From Galeruca laticollis (taxonomy: Eukaryota > Arthropoda > Insecta > Coleoptera > Chrysomelidae), in NCBI GenBank assembly GCA_963921935.1, contig OY998176.1, positions 170,124,445 through 170,188,444 on the forward strand: a stretch of DNA of 64,000 nt, in the 5' to 3' direction. Shown one piece after another: positions 58,490 to 64,000 of the stretch. The notes beneath the pieces were generated by a model, which searched no databases, was not told the DNA's origin, and was given only the letters and a program-made list of their open reading frames with translations. The stretch's first letter is position 1. The number at the start of each line of letters is the position of its first letter. A program made the translations under genes and the position numbers.

Positions 58490-59945
58490 AAACCATCTAA
58501 AGTTGGTAAGTCCAATTGAAGGTTACATAACTAAAGAAGGATATAGGTAATAAGTTTATTATTATGTTTTCGTTAGAGAATATTATAATAATTATTGATT
58601 TTGGGACACACTATATAGTATAAAGTAACAACATTTAAAAATGGAAAAGGCAAAGATTTAGAGGCAATAGCAAATTTGATATATCAGAATTATCTTTATA
58701 AACCTATACAAAAAGTTTAAATTTCAATACAATGTTTGCATATAGTGTAAATAATCATTGTATCTAAACAAATAAATCCTTAATTTTAATTGGTGAAGTG
58801 ATAGACAGTAGCCGCGAATAAACATGTGACATTATCTTTACAATGACAGAAATAAAACAAAAATGTTTGTTGACAAAAAAATTGAAAAACGGCGTTGTTG
58901 AGGGGGATGAGATAAAAAAAAGACAGCAGGAGAAGTCATGAAATTTGATTCATTTTAAAAAGTTGTAAATTAAAAAAATGAAAAGTCAAAAATAAAAGCC
59001 GGATATTAATATAGTGAAGAAAACTAACCTGTGAGTGACATCCTATGTTATTTTAAACCAGAAAGTGGTAAGATATTTATCATATTTATTGAGTGGAAAT
59101 TATATCAATTGCTATACTTATTCCTACTAAAGAAAGGAACATTTCATTTTCCACTGAAGTGTATATAACATCTGTATGCAGATCTAATGTTATTTGTCCC
59201 ATACAAAGACTTGGTGAACTTTATTTATATTATGAATCAGAATTAACCTACAAATAAACACTCATAAGTCGGCTGAATTTGCATTTATTTGTTAGTTGTA
59301 TATTTAATAGTTTTAAGGGTTTTGTATAGTTAGATAGGATTGTTGAATTTAGTATTAAAAAAGGAATCTTACTTATATTCCAAAAAACACAATATTAATC
59401 CATATAGAAAAATAGATAACATAACCAACATTTAGGATTTAGAAACACATGTAGATATTGTTGATATTTCAATCAGTAGTAAGAGAGAGAGAACCTACCA
59501 ACGATGACGATCGTTGTCGAATGGAGCTGTAGAAATGTTTACTCGTAATACAGGGTCAGTATGACAAGTAATTCACTTAACACAAATAAATTTGAGAATA
59601 ATAAAAATAGTATTTTTTGAATATTTACAAATAACATCTAAATGGTAATTAATATTGAGTTGCAGAGGAATACTGATAATTTTGAGGTGAGGTTTATAAA
59701 GTTTAATTTATATTATGACAATTTGCATTCGATATATTAAAATCATTCACACAAAATTTTTTATTTTAATGATAAATGCTACATTGAGGGAACCGCTACC
59801 TGAGAACAAGAATCTCAACCATAATTATAGCTAGCCGGATAAGAAAAATATAAAACATAATAAATATACAAGGAGATTCGTAAAAAAATAGGAAGAAGGT
59901 AAAATTTAAAATTATACATTAAAACATAGAACATACATTAATAAT

Positions 59946-59949
<4 letters not shown>
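58488..59949. other. Unknown 1.46-kb insert between TA tracts
   Basis: No open frame above 60 codons and no matched terminal repeats. The content is AT-rich with GAAAAGTCAAAAATAAAAG-like words. It could be a non-autonomous element. Confidence 0.4.
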
Positions 59950-60000
<51 letters not shown>

Positions 60001-60027
60001 GAAGAAAGATATTTGCCAACTTATTTG

Positions 60028-60074
60028 TAATGGATATTTTTGTGGGGATGTGCCACATCCCTACAAAAATATCC

Positions 60075-60078
<4 letters not shown>
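60028..60078. repeat. Near-perfect 51-bp palindrome
   Basis: TAATGGATATTTTTGTGGGG followed by ATGTG, one spacer base, then CACAT and CCCTACAAAAATATCCATTA. One mismatch in 25 bp (a G-T wobble as RNA). TA runs flank it. Confidence 0.85.
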
Positions 60079-60108
<30 letters not shown>

Positions 60109-60540
60109 GATTGTTCTTGGGTATAGGTTTCTTGTGAATAATACGAAAATTTTATAACGTTTCGCCCATCATAGTAGGCTTTATCAAAATCTGTTTTATT
60201 TTGTGGAACAGTACCTACGAGTGAAAAGAATTAAAATGGAATTTGGTAGCTTACAATGAAGACATTCACAATTAACAATTAAAAATTAAAAGTCAAAAAT
60301 TAAAAGGTTTTCTAGCTCACATGCAGGAATAAAATTTTGAAATTAAGTTTTATTATGGTACGTACCTCGATGTTTACATTTTAATGGTAAAATTAGGAAT
60401 GGAAAGAATGAAGGTTCTATTATTGTTTTCATTTTTTTCTTTTTGAGTAAGTATTCTGGTTTATGTTTCTTAGTTTTTCAATTGCAGAGAGATAAGGTGT
60501 ATATTAATTATTAAAATGGAATATACGAGGTGGTCATAAA

Positions 60541-61828
60541 TAACTACTACATCAAAGATTCTTTTAGTTTCAAGGAGTTTATCAATATAACAAAAATACC
60601 AAACACATACACACTAGTTTCATTAGACGTGATATCCCTATACACTAATATCCCGAACGAATTAATAACAAACATCATTAATGAGAAATGGAATTCCCTG
60701 AAAGAATATACAGCTCTAAATCAAGACATGTTTATTGAAGCTTTAAATCTAACACTAAATAGCAATTATTTTCAACATAAAAACAAATTTTACCAGCAGT
60801 TAGATGGTTGTGCAATGGGCTCTCCCATATCTTCCACTGTAGCACAACTTGTCATGGAATACCTAGAAGAGAAGGTTCTAAACAAAACTAATATTCCTAT
60901 ACTATTTTTTAAAAGATATGTCGACGATTGTATCACTGCCGTACCAGAAAATCAAATTGACGAAATTCTAGACGCTTTTAATAATTTCCATCCCAAACTT
61001 CAGTTTACTTCAGAAACAGAACTTGAACATAAAATTAATTTCTTAGATATGACAATCATACGACAAGAAAACAGTGAAGAACTTAAAACAAAATGGTATA
61101 CCAAAAACACTTGGTCAGGTCGCTACCTAAACTATAATTCCCACCACCCAAATTCACAGAAAAATAGTGTTATCATAAATTTAACTGATAGAGCGCTAAC
61201 TCTAACATCACCCGAATATAGATTCGAGATCTTAAAGAAACTAAAAAAGGTTGTTTATGAAAATAGTTTCCCTACAAAGTTAATAAACAGAATCATAAAT
61301 CAACGTACACACAAATTATATAATAGTAACATACCTGATAAAAAACAGATAAATGATAAAAGCATAAAAAAATATATTGCTATGCCATACACAGCAGAAT
61401 TATCAGAAAAAATGAAATATATCTTAGGTAAGCATGATATCATTGTATGTCACAAAGCACAACATCTATTATCATCTTTGTTCACATCATTGGAAAATAA
61501 AGTTCCAACTAAAATGAAATCGAATGTCGTCTACTCAATACCCTGCTGAAATTGCCTCAATAAGTACATAGGAATGACTACACAATACCTTAATAACAGG
61601 CTAAATGGACACAAATACACTAAAAATGCCTCAACAGCTTTACATAAACATGAATCTAGCCAAAAACACGAATTTACCTTTTCAAATACTAAAATTCTAG
61701 CACAAGATAACAACTACCAAAAACTTTTGATGAAAGAAATGATTTACATAAAAAAGGAACAGCATACTGTCAATGATAAACAAGACACAAATCATTTAAG
61801 CCATATTTATCACAACTTAATACTATAA
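60541..61828 (+). pseudogene. PLE RT and GIY-YIG polyprotein, 5'-truncated, one stop
   Basis: The frame enters from the left arm with no upstream RT N-terminus (KLHK block absent). Kept blocks are LVSLDVISLYTNIP, GCAMGSPISSTVAQLVMEYL, FFKRYVDDCITAVP with YVDD, INFLDMTI, and a connector (NLTDRALTLTSPEYRFE). The GIY-YIG domain reads VVYSIPC, then TGA at 61547-61549, then NCLNKYIGMTTQYLNNRLNG, so only the residue between the CxxC cysteines is lost; the rest (ALHKHESSQKH, a Glu in MKEMIYIKKE) is open to 61826. Apart from truncation and this stop it is intact. Confidence 0.9.
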
Positions 61829-62179
61829 ATAAACAGTGAATATTATTTCAATTTTTATGACCACCTCGTATATTCCATTTTAATAATTAATATACACCTT
61901 ATCTCTCTGCAATTGAAAAACTAAGAAACATAAACCAGAATACTTACTCAAAAAGAAAAAAACGAAAACAATAATAGAACCTTCATTCTTTCCATTCCTA
62001 ATTTTACCATTAAAATGTAAACATCGAGGTACGGACCATAATAAAACTGAATTTCAAAATTTTATTCCTGCATGTGAGCTGGAAAACCTTTTAATTTTTA
62101 ATTGTTAATTGTGAATGTCTTCATTGTAAGCTACCAAATTTCATTTTAATTCTTTTCACTCGTAGGTACTGTTCCACAA

Positions 62180-62240
62180 AATAAAACAGATTTTGATAAA
62201 GCCTACTATGATGGGCGAAACGTTATAAAATTTTCGTATT
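62180..62240 (+). ncRNA. Hammerhead-like motif in PLE right arm (mirrored in left arm)
   Basis: The sequence reads UUGAUAAA, stem GCC/GGC around UACUAUGAUG, then GAAACGUUAUAAAAUUUU. The flanks AAUAAAACAGAUUUU and AAAAUUUUCGUAUU can pair as stem I. The core has G8 changed to A in the UGAUAA strand, which should impair cleavage. The left arm carries the same motif on the - strand at about 60142-60202. Confidence 0.35.
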
Positions 62241-62307
62241 ATTCACAAGAAACCTATACCCAAGAACAATCCAAAAAAGATAAATATATAATGGTTTAAG
62301 AAATACT

Positions 62308-62360
<53 letters not shown>

Positions 62361-62391
62361 TATATATACATATATATATGTATATATATAT

Positions 62392-62749
62392 TTTTCGGAA
62401 ATATTTTTCTTGGGATTGTAAGGTTCTTAGTCAGAAATTTTTTGAATTTTAATTACCATTTTTGTTGTTGTTGTTGTAATATATAATATGTTGTACGGTC
62501 AAGTGTTGTGAATGTATTGTTTCAGGACTCAATGTTTTTTAATGAAAATAGTTGTCTTCTTATAAATTGACATGCGCTTGCAGGCTCTTGTTTTATGTTG
62601 TAGAAAATAAAGTTCTGATGAAGGACACTTACTGTCCGAAACCTTAACAAAAATGGAGAAAATAAAACAAAAATGTCAATTAAAATCCAAAAAACCATTT
62701 AATTTCTGACTAAGAACCTTACAATCCCAAGAAAAATATTTCCGGAAAA
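62392..62749. repeat. Foldback element with PLE-like tail in the middle
   Basis: Arms 62392-62454 (CGGAAATATTTTTCTTGGGA, then GTTCTTAGTCAGAAAT) and 62690-62749 are inverted copies. The centre includes a GAAGGACA..TGTCCGAAAC tail motif. It resembles a much-shortened PLE copy with inverted arms. Confidence 0.6.
62613..62650 (+). ncRNA. Hammerhead-like motif, best preserved core
   Basis: CUGAUGA (62615-62621) is followed by one A, the perfect stem GGAC/GUCC around ACUUACU, and GAAAC (62638-62642). GUU before the core and AAC after CUU could start stem I. Both catalytic strands match the hammerhead consensus; the extra A before stem II departs from it. Confidence 0.45.
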
Positions 62750-62783
62750 TATAATGAAGTTAGGTTCAAGAAATAAAACAAAC

Positions 62784-62786
<3 letters not shown>

Positions 62787-62832
<46 letters not shown>
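62787..62832. repeat. (TA)n microsatellite
   Basis: A TA run at the point where LTR sequence resumes. Confidence 0.95.
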
Positions 62833-62836
<4 letters not shown>

Positions 62837-63051
62837 GTCTTTTCCACTAGATAATTCTAGATTGCGGCTTACTCAAGAACAATTGGCTTTCAGGCATTTT
62901 CTGGGTAAGACTGGTCACAAAAACAATGTTTAGATAGGATAGTCACAATTGTAAACAATCCGTGCGCTTCCGCCATAATTTATTTTAACTTTCATACCCG
63001 GCTTAGACAGAGTCGGATTTAGGGACCATACCAGTGTGCTGTTTCGTAACA
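62833..63051 (-). repeat. Proximal half of the split gypsy 3' LTR
   Basis: It matches 48480-48683 (for example AACAATGTTTAGATAGGATA against AACAATGTTTAGATAAGATA) and ends at CGTAACA before the purine tract. Confidence 0.85.
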
Positions 63052-63129
63052 TTACCCTCTCCTTGAATGGAAGTTTCTCCTGGAACTTTTGTGTAGCCGA
63101 GACTGGATGTTTTAATCGGCAACTGGCCC

Positions 63130-64000
63130 CATTTCTACACTACACTAGCTGCAAATTGATATCTGGACACCGGTATCTTGGAAGATAATCTCTACCATGT
63201 TCCTGATGATTGGCCAATCCAACTGGTTATTCGCTATCTAAGGCATAGCCAGTTTTTTCACGCTGGATTCCAACACATGGTCTCGTAGGTTTCGAAGTGC
63301 TTCCCACACATCGCGGTAGGTAGATCGATCTTGAAATTCATTTTTAGTTACCACGCAGAAGACGTACCGCGAATTATGTTTCAGTTTAAGTGTCTTGCCA
63401 GGGGCTGGAATCTGGTCTTCAAGTTTTTCTAATTGCCCGAACTTCTTTCGAAAGACGGTCGCCAACTCTCGTGCGTTCTTGATACGGGTGGGGATGTTGT
63501 ATGCCAGTGAATAATCTTCCGGTAGAATGAAAAAATCTTGTCGTTGTTCTGAAGTAACTCAATACCTAGCTTTCCCGGTACCTCCATACGCGCCCTAAAA
63601 TTTCTCGAAGGTAGGGTCAGGCACTTCTCGAATATGGTTTACTTCTTTCACTAGGTCATGGTCTCCTTCGAATGGCGCTAATCGGTTTTGGTGAACTACT
63701 TTTGGTTTTCCGTTGGGGATCTTGCTTAAGCGATATATAACATAATTGATTATTTTTTTGATTAAGTATGAACCTTCCCAGGATTTTGGAGAAAACCCTT
63801 TTCTCCTCGTCGGGTTGTGTAACCATACTTTGCCCCCTCCTTTAAAACCGTTTTCTGTGGCCTGCTTGTCATACCGGCTTTCCATTCTGTCGCTGGCAGC
63901 TTGAAGATTTGTTCGAACTAGTTCATGAGTATCATCCAGCCTTCTTGTCAATTGGATCACGTAGTCTTCGCCTGCTAGATCTTCTCCAGGCTGACAGCCA
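63130..64000 (-). pseudogene. pol: Second gypsy copy: Pol C-terminus with macrodomain
   Basis: On the - strand, integrase C-terminal sequence (KVWLHNPTRRKGFSPKSWEG, then VHQNRLAPFEGDHD; 63595-63960) is followed by macrodomain sequence. This includes LPEDYSLAYNIPTRIK, LATVFRKKFGQLEKLEDQI, CVVTKNEFQDRSTYRDVWEA, and VKKLAMP followed by a TAG (63238-63240) and IANNQLDW. The Lys that is a stop in the 49.0-kb copy is intact here; the stop at 63238 is Lys in the other copy. Stops also occur at 63560 and 63594. The CCCH finger is partly deleted. The frame leaves the window at 64000. Confidence 0.85.

Larger units (their letters stand above)
60105..62276 (+). mobile_element. Penelope-like element with inverted terminal arms
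   Basis: Arms at 60105-60540 and 61854-62276 are nearly identical inverted copies: for example GGATTGTTCTTGGGTATAGG (60108) mirrors the right end, and GAATATACGAGGTGGTCATA (60519) mirrors 61855. The right arm is the natural 3' tail; the left arm is its inverted copy joined directly to the 5'-truncated RT frame. This inverted arrangement is a known PLE insertion form. TA tracts flank both sides. Similarity of the arms suggests this is the youngest PLE here. Confidence 0.9.
58396..62832. repeat. Serial insertion nest separated by (TA)n tracts
   Basis: Five blocks are each bordered by TA runs: a 20-bp piece (58432-58451), an unknown 1.46-kb block (58488-59949), a hairpin block (59997-60076), the PLE (60105-62276), and a foldback (62392-62749). 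TA runs lie at 58396-58431, 58452-58487, 59950-59996, 60077-60105, 62312-62390 and 62787-62832. All sit inside one former TATATA of an LTR. Confidence 0.75.
58179..64000 (-). mobile_element. Second gypsy copy, LTR split by 4.4 kb of insertions, running off the window
   Basis: LTR sequence starts with TGTAATGTTTTTCTAATTTA at 58179 and breaks at about 58395 in a TTATATA. It resumes at about 62833 (CTTTTCCACTAGATAATTC) and ends CGTAACA at 63051. A purine tract and the Pol C-terminus follow on the - strand. It is a diverged relative of the 48.2-kb element. The rest of the element and its other LTR lie beyond the window. Confidence 0.85.

Noticed and set aside
1..64000. CRISPR array, tRNA or rRNA genes
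   Set aside because: No regularly spaced repeats of the CRISPR kind, no cloverleaf with A and B boxes, and no rRNA core sequence were noticed.

Overview
This window is eukaryotic, almost certainly from a large, repeat-rich insect genome. The base composition is strongly AT-rich, there are long (TA)n microsatellites, introns follow GT..AG, and one split host gene is buried in transposable elements (TEs). A beetle-like genome is a guess; the sequence fixes no species.

Host gene. One host gene is recognisable: an ELOVL-family very-long-chain fatty acid elongase on the + strand. Three internal coding exons are visible (about 15254-15441, 28157-28276 and 45198-45440). All internal junctions are phase 0 and they join into the diagnostic HxxHH and NxxxHxxM(Y/F)xYY boxes. 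The introns between them are 12,715 and 16,921 bp and are packed with mobile DNA. The first coding exon and the C-terminal exon(s) were not found and probably lie outside the window or are too short to see.

Layout. 0.3-1.2 kb: a foldback element splitting an unknown acidic-repeat reading frame. 1.8-3.7 kb: a decayed Penelope-like element (PLE, - strand). 4.4-13.2 kb: two nested hAT transposons with identified TSDs; the inner BED-finger hAT landed at the very tip of the outer TTF/ZMYM-type hAT, which also holds a 190-bp solo LTR. 15.2-45.4 kb: the elongase exons, whose introns contain an IS630/Tc1/mariner-like (DDE_3) transposase gene with its own intron, a PLE with RT and GIY-YIG domains, a TA-flanked TIR element, a mariner with an internal deletion, MITEs, a decayed piggyBac, a roughly 9.7-kb inverted-repeat structure and a LINE fragment. 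48.2-54.6 kb: a complete-length Ty3/gypsy LTR retrotransposon on the - strand. 55.6-56.4 kb: a LINE reverse-transcriptase tail. 58.2-64 kb: a second, related gypsy copy whose LTR was torn open by a series of insertions separated by (TA)n tracts, including a PLE with inverted terminal arms.

Most notable. The gypsy element carries, in frame after its integrase, a TARG1/OARD1-like macrodomain (ADP-ribose-binding fold) followed by a CCCH zinc finger, and its Gag begins with a SAP domain. The macrodomain is present in both copies in the window, which carry different inactivating mutations. A second notable pattern is a hammerhead-ribozyme-like RNA motif with a covarying stem II in PLE tails and tail fragments at several independent loci.

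All assignments are from reading the sequence by eye; no alignment or database search was run.
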